Positions 19,754 to 31,379 of a stretch of DNA of 64,000 nucleotides are shown here, in pieces. The position numbers were made by a program, and so were the translations under genes. The stretch is from contig OX442314.1 in NCBI GenBank assembly GCA_949358305.1, forward strand, positions 35,645,608 through 35,709,607. The letters are read 5' to 3'. The DNA comes from Strigamia acuminata. Lineage: Eukaryota; Arthropoda; Chilopoda; Geophilomorpha; Linotaeniidae. The notes beneath the pieces are model-generated. The model saw only the letters and a program-made list of their open reading frames with translations, searched no databases and was not told the origin of the DNA. Position 1 is the stretch's first letter. The number at the start of each line of letters is the position of its first letter.

Positions 19754-21143
19754 GTTCGAGGCGCGGGACCGCCCTCAAAACGAGCGCCGTGCAGACCACC
19801 GGAGCACCAGGCGGTAAGTCGGCGAGCTCAAGCGGAATCTGGCCCTCGACGGGTTCCAAAAACTCCGCTCCTTCGTGCTGTCCAGAGGGGTGTGGTTCCT
19901 GGGAAGGTCCCTCGCCTCCTTCGGCAGCTTCTACTCCTGCGTTGACCATCTCGGGGTCGCCGCACCGCAACAGCTGTGCTTCGAGAGACAACCCCTCCAG
20001 CACCGACAATTGCAGCACATCGTCCTCCGAAATAGACAACTCCATCGTCTCGTCGTCCGGCGCTGGCATCCGGGGTTGCACCATCGGTAGTTCGGCGCAA
20101 GCGCCGTCCTGCCTCTGGGAGACAACACATTCTTCCCGCGAGGTAGATGGTTCCGACCTTCCCGCGAGATTCATGAGGCTACCCCAAGTGCGATGGGGCA
20201 GTCCTCCCGTCCCGTCGAACTGCGCCACAGGGATTCCGAGTGCGAGTGAAGCGCAAGCGATTGCTTGCTCACTGCAGCCGGCTTCCTCCGAGGGCATCTC
20301 GACTACCTGCTCGTCAGACACTCCGGGAAGGTCCAGAGCGAGGGACACTGCTGAATCAGCCTGTACCTCGTCCCCGACCACTTCCAACTGTTGTGTGGGT
20401 TCCGGCGCACCGTCCGCCACGGGGAGAGTGACAACCATCGGAACAGCCACAACCTCCGGTTCGCTGGTACCGGATCCACACGATTGCTGTGCGACCGGCA
20501 GTACGGCAGCAGCTTCAGCCTCGGCCACCGCTTGCCTCGCCGCCTCGGCGGACCGTGCCTTCCTCGCATTGTCCTTGATACGACGACGCAGCAGCTTCCC
20601 TGCGGAATCGATCTGAACCGCAGTTGCGCGCGGGTAGGACGCCCGCCACTCCGCCAACGAGGTCTCTAGCCGTGCGGTCATTTCTTCCGTCCACTTCGAC
20701 GGCGCTGGCTCTTGCTTTTGGCGTTTCGGGTTCGGCTGGGCTGGGGCCTCTGCTGAAGCCGCCCGCCCCGCCTGAACCCTTGGTGCCGAAGGAGCAGAAC
20801 CCGACGGACCAGGCTGCCCGTCCCGCGCTCTGACAGCTTCCACCGTCAAACCACGTGGTAGTAGGGCATGCCCGCGTCGCAACAGCTCCTGCGTCCGCCT
20901 CTCCCACGAGTCGACGCTCATCCATGATACCATCGAACGGGCGCGACTCCGGTCGCCGCCCGGTCGCTGCGAGTGGCGCGCATACCACCTCTGCCTGGGG
21001 ATGGAAAAATGCACCAGCCCCATGCCGAGGCAGTTGCCGCACGGCGAATCCCATCCGCCCGCTGATGTTTCCGAGCGCTCGCCTGAGCAAACAGGGCAGA
21101 TGTGCCACTGTTCGCCACCGTCGCCGCCACCATTTCCCGAATT
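19662..21143 (-). CDS. Element ORF, at least 453 aa, with zinc-ribbon-like N-terminus
   Basis: An ATG at 21023 gives 453 residues. The frame is open further up to 21143, just after a good splice acceptor (T-rich then ATCTAG). The extension encodes CPVCSGE...CGNCLGMG, two CX2C pairs like a zinc ribbon that the ATG start would lose, so I prefer a spliced start. Next come a basic region (RRRIKDNARKARSAE) and a long acidic, Ala/Glu/Pro-rich C-terminal half. No known family. The sequence is GC-rich. Confidence 0.5.
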   Translation of the reverse strand, partial: NSGNGGGDGGEQWHICPVCSGERSETSAGGWDSPCGNCLGMGLVHFSIPRQRWYARHSQRPGGDRSRARSMVSWMSVDSWERRTQELLRRGHALLPRGLTVEAVRARDGQPGPSGSAPSAPRVQAGRAASAEAPAQPNPKRQKQEPAPSKWTEEMTARLETSLAEWRASYPRATAVQIDSAGKLLRRRIKDNARKARSAEAARQAVAEAEAAAVLPVAQQSCGSGTSEPEVVAVPMVVTLPVADGAPEPTQQLEVVGDEVQADSAVSLALDLPGVSDEQVVEMPSEEAGCSEQAIACASLALGIPVAQFDGTGGLPHRTWGSLMNLAGRSEPSTSREECVVSQRQDGACAELPMVQPRMPAPDDETMELSISEDDVLQLSVLEGLSLEAQLLRCGDPEMVNAGVEAAEGGEGPSQEPHPSGQHEGAEFLEPVEGQIPLELADLPPGAPVVCTALVLRAVPRLEHADAQVVALWVAEAKRWRELHLALCGRGRE

Positions 21144-21149
21144 CTAGAT

Positions 21150-23525
21150 AAAATAAATAAAAAATTAATAAACTATATCAAGGAGTGAAAGGGGAAGGGG
21201 GGGAAAGAAAAGTTGGGCTGAGAGTATGACGTAAGGGCTATGGATGAGGATTCCGGCACGAGGGGGCGACAAAATCAACCACCCACGCGAGCACTTGATC
21301 ACGTGCAACCACATGACGTCAGTGAATGCCGTACAATCGTCGAGGACACCGAGCTGGCGGAAGCCATTTTCGGTGCCCCGGCGATGCAAGCCGAAATAAT
21401 TTCCTGAATTCGTTAAACCGAATCAGGATGATATAAAATCCTGACCAAAGCGTGGTGCCTGGTCTAAGAAATGATGGTTGTAAGAATTTCACACACGACA
21501 AGGCAAGGGATGGTGACGGCAACGCAAACCGCAACCAACATGGCGGACCGTTCTGCACAACGGCCCGGCATGTCGGTGAAGTCTGGCGCCTGAATCAGAA
21601 CCCAGTCCAGTCGCAGAAAACACGAACAAACCATCGACCGTGTCAAAAAGGATGTCTTGAAAAGAAATATGCGAACGAGCGAAAAAGTGATACACCTTTT
21701 CTGCCTGAATGCGAGCGAAAAGAGAAAAGAAATAAAACCAAATAATCTTATTGAATAAAAAAAAACAAATTTAGATGCGCCAGCCGAGAAAAAAACTCGA
21801 GTTCGGGGCAAAATAAACAAAGGAGGGGTTAAAGACTAAAGAAAAAAGAACGAAAAACTCCAAACGGAAGTGGACTTTGATTTCTTCGAGTCGCGTCGCG
21901 GCGGCGAGTGATTCGGGAAGCGAACTTCCCGGCTCCTCTTACCGCTGCGACAACCCCTCACCGCCCGCTATTGCTTCCCAGATTGGGGGGTCTCAGATCG
22001 TGCCGCTGGCCACTCAAGTGACCAGCTCGCAGGTCATTGACCTCAATTAGGGACAATAGGAACGAGGGATGCACGAATTCCGAGGGGTTAGGCGTGGGTC
22101 ACGGTGTAACCTTTGCCAGCTGACTCGTGAATTCGACGCCGATACCCACCTATTTCAGAAAGAAAAACCGGGGACACGGCGAATGGAGGCAAAAACAAAA
22201 AAAAGATACGTAATCAAAAAAAAAAATGAAAAATAAAACCAAAAAAAAAATTAAAACTGAATTGAAGAAGGAAAACTAATCGAGAGAACCTTTCACAGAA
22301 ACATCGGGGAAAAGAAGAAAGAGAAGCGAAAAGAAGTGATAGAAAATTCGAGATGGAAGACGGATGGCAAACCGAAACCAATCGCATCAGGTATCACGAA
22401 GCGCTTCGTGAGAGAAAACGCCGAAATTTCAGTTTTTCCTCACACAAAATACTTCTCAAAATGTTTTCTGAACACTAAATGGTCAAAACCACAAGTGTTT
22501 CAGTGAATCGACTCGATCGCGGCGGTCAAAACGGCTTTGATCCGCCTGCGTTCCTAGCGAGGAGCGGCGGCCGAAACTGCCTGCTCGAGCGCTAAGTTGC
22601 ACGTAATAACGGGGCTGGGGTACGAAAGAAAGCAATCGGTCACGGGTTTTATCGAGAAAAAGGGCCACAGTAAATGATGCAAAAGAAAATAAATTTGTGT
22701 CTTACCCTCATATCGCAACTCAAAAACTTCCTCGAACACGAACACAAGCAAAAAGTCAGCTGATGCTGTATGATCGCCCTCTCGAAAACAAGTGACACAC
22801 GGGGACTATGTCCAGAAACAAGAAACCTCGAGTCTAAACAGAGAACAATCCTCGACCCGTGACCTGTGATTGGGTCCCACGACACCCTCACCCTTCTAAT
22901 TGGTGCAATAACTAATTCCCAATCAAAACAGACGATCTGTCCCAGAAAGTGCAGAAAAAACATCACAAAGCCATATAAATTTATTGTCACGACAATTTTC
23001 CGAATTTTTTTTAGCGAAAAACTCCCACGATCCCGGGGCAGAGAAATAAAACCTGCTTAAAAATCGCGGCTGCGGTGCTGAGACCGTCGCCATGGTTACG
23101 CTCCTCCGCGAGAATTCGTGACGTCACATGAACGCCACGATTCTCATCGGTTGAGACCGCAACATGACCGCTGAAACTGGCCACGGAAAGCAGGTAATTA
23201 AACAAACTTCTCCGACCAATTTTAGTGACTTAATCAATCAATTCAACAGTGCTATCGGTCTAGTGACCAACACTGATCGATCGGCGACTATCGAGACGAA
23301 TCACGGGCCTGCTAATCGATTTTCCCAACTTTACCGAGCAACAAGTGACTGCGACAAAACGGGTGAGTTCGATAAAAAATAAAAAACATCCGCCTCAATA
23401 AGTCATCGTTGCAGGGAAACTTACGGTTTCAATTCTGTGTTTGTCGGTGTGACAATGACGAGGATTCGCCGTGTCTACGCCTGACGAACGTTCTTCACTT
23501 TAAATCCAGCCGAAACAAGGAATTT
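21150..23525 (-). other. Element gap without integrase; possible intron
   Basis: No integrase core (DDE motif) can be read in any minus frame. ACTTAC at 23419-23424 (GTAAGT on the minus strand), just after the pol stop, could be a donor for the acceptor at 21144, making a 2.3 kb intron. A-rich runs lie near 22196-22260. Confidence 0.35.
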
Positions 23526-26432
23526 CTAAGTTCCTGGCCAGAAAAAAATGCGTCGTAGCCTTTTCACCATGTCGGCTGCGTTATCCTGCGTGTAGCGAGG
23601 ATGCAATCGAATGACGTCGAGGCAACGGTCAGCTAGCGGTGCAGGCATCAGGATTTTTACGTCCAAGCCTTGCTCCGCCCTGGTTAGTAACGATTCGGGT
23701 GAGAACGGGGTATTGATACACAATTCTCCGAAATCGCCGAACGTATAATCGGACATGTATTGCGCCATGGATGGTGGGATTTGGGCCAGAAGACTGTCGT
23801 CATCTCGGTCTTCGTCTAACCATCTCATGATCGCGCCACAGTCTGCGTCTGCCCGCTGGTTCTGCCTAATCTCATCGTAAGACATGATCGCACCAGCGAG
23901 GCTTTCTGAAACGAGAGTGTGGGCAAGCGCGGAAGCAGCTTTTTCTTCGCGTGAGGCCGCCAATGTCGTTTCATCGTCATCTAGGCCCACACGAGAAAGA
24001 GCAACTGCGATCCGATCGTCCACATCTCTCCTGAATTTAAAAGAGAATCTCACCTGTTGGAGTTGCATTGCCCACCGCACCAGGCGACCTGACGTGTTGA
24101 TTGAGTGTAATAACCAAAACAACGCCACGCAACCTGTTTCGATTTCGAATTTTGAATATGCGATGAAAGATCGAAAGGAAGCGACTGCCTGCAGAACTGC
24201 CAGACAATCGAGTTCCGGCGGGCTTAACGCTGTCTCGGCGCCTTGCAGCGCACGACTCGCGTAAGCAACGGGTCTTTTGACCCCCAGATGATCGATCTGC
24301 GTGAGGACTGCACCGAGCCCGGTCAAACTTGCGGCAGCCTGGATGACAAAGGTCTTGCCGAAATCAGGCATCGGCTGCACGATCCCACGCGAAAGATGAT
24401 CCTTGAAAAATTCGAATACTCCCTGACACTCGTCGGACCAATTCCATTCCGCACCCACTGTGAGTAGGTCATCCAGCGGGTTCGACAGATGTTCCAGTCC
24501 CTCGATCGGCGGTGTGTCTCCTCCAAACATGCCGAGGAAACGTCGCAGCTGGGCAACATTCGCCGGTCGCGGGTAGTCCACGATCGCCTGAACACGGCGT
24601 TCGTTCGGTCAAAAACCTGCGGGAGTCATAGAATAGCCAAGAAAGTCCCAAGAAGTAGATATCACACAAGATCCAGACGGGCTAGCGGTCAAGCAAAATT
24701 TGCTCAGCCTGCTCAGCACGTCGGACAGGTGTGTCAGGTGTTCCTCAAAAGTTTTGCTGAACACCACAATCGAGTCCAGGTAGGGCAACGCCCACTTAAA
24801 CTTTGATTCGCCGAGTACCCTCCCCATCAGTCGTTGAAATGCCACAGGGGTATTTAACAATCCGTAGGGCAATTTCACGAACTGAAAGGTACCTTGAGGT
24901 GTGTAAAACGCCGTCTTAGGTCTGTCCTTGGGCGCAATCCTTACCTGAAAGCAGCCCATAGCCAGATCCAAAGTAGAGAAGAACACACTCCCTTCCAAAC
25001 AGGCCAAAATCATGGGAATAGACGGTACTGGGTACGTGTCTCTCTCCGTGACCGAATTCAGCTGTCTAAAATCAATGCAAGCGTCAAAGGTGCCGTCAGG
25101 TAATATACTTATCACCGGCTGGTTCCTATAAACACTGACACTTCTTTCTATTTCACCCTTTTTCAGCGCGCATCTCACCAAACGGCGCAGAGCTTTCGCT
25201 TCAGCAGGGGACGTCGGCTTGATGTCGCACGAGAAGGATGGCTCATTAAACGTGGGGATCCGAAGTTCCACCGACGGATGACAGCCTCCTATCTCGCTGA
25301 AGGTGTGGCTGAACTCGTCGAGCACACGAGCCAATCTCATCTTCCGCATATCTTCTATTTTGCAGTCTTCCAACAAATCTAATTGTTTGGATGATAGTGA
25401 CAGTGCGGCCGTGTCGACGCCGTGTTCTAGCGTGACCCTTGCCCACTTGTCAACATCTGCACCACTGTCGTCTAGCTGTCTAGGCTGAGGAGCGAAAGGA
25501 AACGTCATCCCTGGATTATCGGCTGTAAACCAATCGTTCCGGGAAATGCGAATTACAATGCCATATTCCCTCAACCAACTACACCCCAAAAGGATGAAGT
25601 TAGAAGAAGAAGGTAACACCGCAAACCGTAACCAATCTTCTCCCGTCTGCCAGCTGACGTACAATTTCACCGTCCCCAAAGGACTGGTTACTCTATCGCC
25701 CGTCATAACCCTAACGAAATCATCACAGGGTTCAATCGAGGCTGTTAGTCCGTATTTCTCGGCCGCGGCACTACTCATATACCGCCCTGAAGCAGCGGTA
25801 TCCATAAGTGCCACCGCTTCGCGGTCGGAAAAACGAATGTCGACGAACGGGAGAGGGAAATCTCTGCCCAGTCCGGCGACACTCACTGTATCCCAGACCG
25901 CTCCGACGGCTAAGCCTACGAAACAGACTTGGTCGGGCGGTGAGCCGTCTGTCACGACGCCTTCATCCGCCTCAACCGTTTCTAGTGGCTGGGGTGGCAA
26001 GATCCGGTCGTAGAGTTCGGCGGGCTGAACCACACCGTTCTCCGCAACCAGGTCCACCTCCACCGGCTCGCTTTCAACGTCTGAATCGTCTGATGCAGCG
26101 GCTCGAGTTATCGTCGACCTGCTGGACAATTCCATGATACGTTTACTGAAATCCAATTGCTGTGACACTGCGGATCTTGCCCAAGCCTCCGCCATGTCGC
26201 TGGCCTCATTCCGCGCACGAACAGCTGCTTTACGCGCCTGTTCTGCGGCAAAATTTGACCAAATTGCTTCGCCATGTGCAGCGGCGGCATCAAGTGCTAC
26301 CATCTGCTTTTCGCGTTGAAATAACCGAATGAGTTCCATGACATCGTCCTGCGTCTTAATGTCGCATGGATCGACGTCGCAAAGAACAGCCAGTTCTCTG
26401 GCCCAAGCCGAATCGAGATCCTTGCCTGCCAT
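23526..26432 (-). pseudogene. Ty3-like pol: protease, RT, RNase H, start of integrase zinc finger
   Basis: One frame, 968 codons, with a single internal TGA at 24609-24611 (AGF*PNERR; typical elements read through here, and CGA to TGA would explain it). Residues 1-150 are helical and Ala-rich. Protease site is DTAAS at Asp211 (usual DTG/DSG). RT keeps FSTLDLA (Asp489), TAFYTPQGTFQF and LPYGLLNTP, but the active-site box is YLDS (551-554) instead of YxDD. RNase H has QAAAS where QTDAS is usual, and TGCVAL where TDHxAL is usual; the Glu in PPELDCLAV is kept. The frame ends FFWPGT* at the H2C2 finger, whose second His is absent. No gag or nucleocapsid precedes it. Confidence 0.8.
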
Positions 26433-29402
26433 AAGATGCTATTTCTTTGCAACCAGTGGTAACCAAGTGTGTGCAGTCAAGACCACGCACAGGCAAGGAG
26501 TGAGAAAGAATCCAAGGACACTTTCACTTCCTACGAACAAACCAAAGTCAGGGGTACCTTGACCAATTACAGCCGCCTACAACTAGGTCGACCATAATTA
26601 TTTCACAAAAGATCTCAGCATCCCTTTCAAAGGAATGTCCGACCACTGGCCATGTGTTGGACCTTCGAGCGCTTTTCAGTGCTTCAAGGGTCCTCGATTC
26701 TATTTTTAGCTAACTGGCAGCTGAGCATCTGGTGAAGACCAAAGGCGCGCACCGGGGTGCTGTCCTGTTCTTTCAACAGTGTCCGTGCCCTTTATGCTAA
26801 AACCGATTAAACAGAGGAGTGGCGGGTCAATGGTCGAAACCTGACCTCGTCATCAACCTGTTACTGCATTCCATGTACCTTCAAAAATAAAATATGATAA
26901 ATTACAATGAAAGTCTTTTTATTGAAAACGATAAAACATTAAGTTTTGGTTCATCTCTCCGCCCCAAAAAATCAAATTAGCGGTTATATTTTGGTATTTA
27001 ATCCACGCCCCAAAATAAAAAATTAGCGAACACCTTTCCGGCATTTATCCACGCCCCAGAAGATAGAAATGGGCGACTGGAAGTTCTCTGACACTCCCAA
27101 ACTAACAAAACAATGCATGCTTCGTCTTTCCCTTCGTGTTCTAAATTATTCGCGCCAGAACCAAGTAGAAAAAACTGCGTATATCGATTTTTCGTGGCAT
27201 TTTCTCATCGCGCCCCACAGCTTCGATGCTAAGGTCGTACGTTTTCCTTTGCACTGATGTACACGTCTACCACCAGTTTTAACCTCTGCTGAAAACGCTA
27301 AAATCGCGTGTTTTAGGATTCCTCCGATATTGCCTGCTCCTGCACCGAAATCACACCCAAAACACCATCAAGATCGCGATAATCCTGATGAGGCAAAAAA
27401 AATGTGACTCAGTCGCCTCAGACTAAGAATGAAGGGAAATTGGCGAACTGAGCCTGAGTCGGATTGGAGAATATTGCAACTGAACACGGTCCAGCGCCAG
27501 GGAAAGTTAGGTCCAATCCCCGGGAGCCTCACTCCTTTCCAACCCGGATATGAAATTAGAGTAGAAATAGGATAAAAGAAGGGAACAAGAAAAATGTGGT
27601 GTGTTTCACAAAATTGGGAAAAGGGATCCACACACAGCACATTGAAAAAATAAAAGGGTTTAAAAGATGTTGGGCTGGATTCACAGTCTTCGTTTGAAGC
27701 TGTTAGCCACCCAATTCGTATTTGCAAGCATTCCACGCGCGGTTTGAAAGCAAACACCGTTAGGCTCGACACTCCAGCAGTCCCCTGCAAGAGCCGCCCT
27801 CCCTGCTGTCCGAGACCCAATTTCGACAGTAAGGCAGTGAAATTGACAGAAATGTGCCATAAGTGGCCACAAAAACACAAAAAAGCCAAAACCACGTCAA
27901 ACTGCTTCCACCAGTGCCCGGGACAGGGTTGGAAACCCAGTCTCCGTGTGTTCTCCTTAAGTACATGTGCCTGTAATTCGAAAGATTAATCAAACCGCTG
28001 AAACCAGGAATGTACCTCTGGCCAGTAATGAACAGCGCTTCCCTAAATATACCGCATTAGTTTATTGCTGTCCGGGCGAAGCACAGGGCTGAACTGGGAT
28101 ATACCGCACCCAGCAGCATGCCTGCCCACCACAACAACACCACAAACACATTTCCCGCCAAAAAACACACTCGGAAAAAGCACCAAATCGCCCGACCCTG
28201 AGGGAGAAATAAAAGAACTTAATCTACCAAATGTTAGTGTGGTGTCGACCCTCTAAGACACTCATTACGTCAGCGTAACCTCAGGAATGTCATGAGTAAC
28301 ACATTGTTGGCTCGTGAAAACCAACCTCTACACACCCCACTTTCAAATTGTGTCTGAAATGATGAACCAGATCTAATTCAACACTCCAAACCACAACATC
28401 TGAGCACCTACAAATGGTTTCTCACCTCTACAGGTTGCACACCAAGAAAAGAAAAATCATAAAATTAAAAATAAGGGGGTGTCCAACTTGTGTGCTGGCT
28501 GACCCTTGTCCCCCCAAGCTAATTATAGGAACAAACGAGGTCAGACTCAAGCCAAGCCAAGCACACAAAGAAAAACACCAAACAAAACAAAATAAAATTG
28601 GAAATTAAACTAGTGTGTTGGTTGAATATTACCTTCACGAGATGAATCTAAAAAAAACAACTCAATCCAATCCTAACCAGACCAAACACAAAAGAAAAAT
28701 AAACCCAAAAAAAAAATAATATAAAATTGCACAAATTAACCCAAGACCTGAGCATTACCCAGCCCAAACAAGAGAAAAAGTGTGGCAGAAGAAAAACAAA
28801 TGTTTCCCAACCCGGCACAAAAATTAAACCAACAGTGAAAATGAAAATTAAAACAAGGTCACTGCAGTTCAATTAAGTACAAGGGGTGGAGAACACAAAA
28901 GAAGATACACAATGGTGTCTATTCCTGTAGCCGCCTAAGGGAAAGAGCAAGACTCCCCAAGCTAATTAGAGGAACAAAACATCAAAGTGCTTTGGTCAGT
29001 TGCAGCGCGTCTGAAAATAAATTTCAGAGCCCCAACCACAACAGCACTGAGAAAAATACAATTCCAAGACCTTCAAATGAAAAAGTGCCCAGCCCTCACA
29101 ACTAAGCCTCTCACGCGACTCAAAGTGACAAACAAAAACACCCTTCAAATTCCTCAGTCTCAAAGAAAAACATTTAACCCAAAATCCAAAAAATAAGAAC
29201 ATGAAAAAACAATACAATTGTCCCCCCGCCAAAAAATAAAGCAAAAATGTACCAACACTCTGAACAATGAATAAAACAATCTGCAACAAAAAATTGAAGC
29301 AAACGGCAACCACAATGAAACAAAGGGTTTGCACACAAAGCAAAACAAAATGGCATGCAAAAAAAAAATTTACAAGTTCAAATCCAGGACAGGGCCCTCA
29401 AT
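26433..29402 (-). other. Long leader of the element, no gag found
   Basis: About 3 kb between the 5' LTR and pol. A 175-codon open frame (27895-27368, minus) has no recognisable motif and unusual composition, so I do not call it a gene. Many A-rich runs occur on the plus strand. Directly after the LTR the minus strand reads ATTGAGGGCCCTGTCC and then TGGATTTGAACTTG. No TGG starts at the usual place, but the latter resembles the complement of a tRNA T-arm. Confidence 0.5.
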
Positions 29403-29995
29403 TGTGACTGCTATGGTCTCTCCCAGTGTAGTCAGGGGACTGAGAACACTTGGTAGGGACGCATACTTCACGTAAATGACGGAGACTTCCCACAATATTG
29501 GTTGGTTGACCTTTATTGCGTTGTCTAGGGGTATGGGAAAACCCGTCACCCGCTGCAGTGGTGCCACGAAGGCACACCGCACCGGCAACCGACCCGCCAC
29601 ACACTGGGTGGGAACCCAATGCGTGGCGTGGTCGGTTCGACTTAACATTCGTGTCGTACTTACCTACGACCCACGCGTCCACTCATGGAGGCTGTATAAC
29701 GGTGGGAGCCGTCATACTGAGTATCATCGTGGTGAATGGTGAGGAGTACAGAGTCAAACCGGGACACTGCTTGTCCCTCCCAGATGAACACCTTCTCCTC
29801 TCGGGGAGCTGCTGCAGGCACGTCCTTCTCAGGCCGTGTCCAACACTCAACTCTCTCACAACACTCCCTCCTCACCACACCACTCCACTCCCTCCTCCCC
29901 GGGCTAGGTCAACTACCCACGTAGGGGTTGACCTTTGGGGCCGCACGGTGGTGTGTGGCAGTGCCGCAGGTCACCTAAGTGGCCTGGCGGTCACA
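29403..29995 (-). repeat. 5' LTR of the 12.47 kb element
   Basis: Same length and termini as 17525-18117, with about two differences in 593 bases. It is followed on the plus strand by ACAT, the right target duplication. Confidence 0.95.
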
Positions 29996-30618
29996 ACATT
30001 CCTTGTTATTTTTAAAATAAATTGCCAGTCTTGTGGAAATTGTCAACCACTGTAGTCTAGTTTTTTCATTGCTCAAAAATCATATCTCAATTTGAAATTA
30101 AATACAACAAACTACGGAATTTTAGCCATCTAGTGAAATATCATCAGTGCAATTCAAAATCTTCAACTCAACATTTCAACTTAGATAACACATTCAGAAT
30201 CAACAAGAAAATTTACGACAGTACACGACGTGTGCCCGAACAGGAGAAAATCGACTTTTTTTAAAAAAAAATTTCTAATAACTTGAGAAATACATATTTT
30301 TCAGAGGCTCATTGTGTAAAATCAAAGAATCTAGAAAATGGTTTGCTATATAGTAAAACTATATAAAACTATATAAACTATATAAAACTATATAGTAAAA
30401 TACACAGTATATTTGTTAGCATTGTACTGTTAATATTGTGTTAGTTAGTTTTTAGGCCACTAGATGGCGATACAGTTCTGGGTTTTTCCCGCTTTTGTAA
30501 ACCAAAACTAAAACTTTGTCGTGAAGCAAAATTTGTGTTGCATGTTGAGTTCTACAACTTGTCGGTTCGACCATCTTTATTATCATCAATATTGAGATAA
30601 TCAAACTGAATGAAAGTA
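29996..30618. repeat. Segmental copy A resumes: BEL LTR-like piece and flank
   Basis: 29996-30350 matches 43556-43925 (TTGTTATT.TTAAAATAAATTGCCAGTC and on through AGGCTCATTGTGTAAAATC). Then (ATATAAACT)-like repeats near 30345-30400 and about 200 bases unlike copy B. No coding signal. Confidence 0.65.
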
Positions 30619-31110
30619 TCACGTTCACTTCTAAAATGAATCCTCCATGCTTCCCCAGACCAGCACAGAACTACGAGGATGAAATAGCAACCATTGCAGG
30701 ATTGGGTGCCGAGAAAGGTAATGCCAAAAAAATATATTACTCCGTACTTTAAAAATTAAAGCATAAAATTTGTATTTTTTAATTAAAAAGGGAATCCTAC
30801 AACAGTGCAGACAATAAAATTGAAAGTTCTACCACGTTAAAGTGTACAAATGCTTTTAAGAAATTGCATCAAACCATAATATGTTTAAATTCAACCAAAG
30901 GAGAAGGAAAACCATGTCCAGTGAGAATAATTTTACTTCTTGATTATAATTAGAAACATAGAACAAGTAACCAACTTTGTTGGATTTTGTAGGGCGACAC
31001 AGGATCACTGTACGTGATTAAGGAACATGGAAGTTGGAATTCAATCGGAATACATTCGGGTAGTCCTAAACCCGCTGGTATGTGGAACAAGTGGCAATTG
31101 GAAATCATTC
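30619..31110 (+). pseudogene. Trypsin-like (S1) protease exons, copy A
   Basis: Exon ending 30717 reads CFPRPAQNYEDEIATIAGLG, the PxCLP...VAGWG region of S1 proteases. Exon 30791-30920 reads NPTTVQTIKLKVLP; one lost base at CCACGTTAAAG (30835) shifts the frame. Exon 30993 on reads GDTGSLYVIKEHGSWNSIGIHSGS, the GDSGGP active-site region with the catalytic Ser replaced by Thr. Introns follow GT-AG. Two kinds of damage make this inactive. Exons for the His and Asp of the triad are not in the window. Confidence 0.65.
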
Positions 31111-31379
31111 GGTATAAAGTTCCCATCCACCCATAACGCTGTGTCCTTTCTTCAACAATTACATTCCTTTGGTTGAAATAAGAAAACAAAATGCAGAGCA
31201 AAAGAAACTGACACATTTTTGTAACATATCTCATTTCACGGTGCTTGAGGACACCCTTAACATTTCAACTGTGTGGGATCTCATGTACGTCAATGGTGCA
31301 TTGAATTCAGTTGAAGAATCGCCGGTACAGGTATTATTATTTGAAAGAATCAATAATATCCAATTTAAAATGTAGGAAA

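Larger units (their letters stand above)
17525..29995 (-). mobile_element. Complete 12.47 kb LTR retrotransposon, recent insertion
   Basis: It has 593-bp LTRs at both ends and target duplication ACAT at 17521-17524 and 29996-29999. The unoccupied site is visible at 43549-43570 (GTCAATACATTCATTG). The polypurine tract is at the 3' LTR on the minus strand. Order on the minus strand: LTR, about 3 kb leader without gag, pol (26432-23526), a 2.4 kb gap, two GC-rich ORFs, LTR. Pol has altered catalytic residues and no integrase core, so I infer it moved using enzymes from another element. Confidence 0.85.

Noticed and set aside
19789..20616. 275-codon plus-strand frame
   Set aside because: Mirror of the 453-residue minus-strand ORF in GC-rich DNA. 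Ser/Thr/Ala-rich with no motif.
27368..27895. 175-codon frame on the minus strand in the element leader
   Set aside because: No domain and odd Phe/Cys/Ser-rich composition. It may be chance in a 3 kb stretch.
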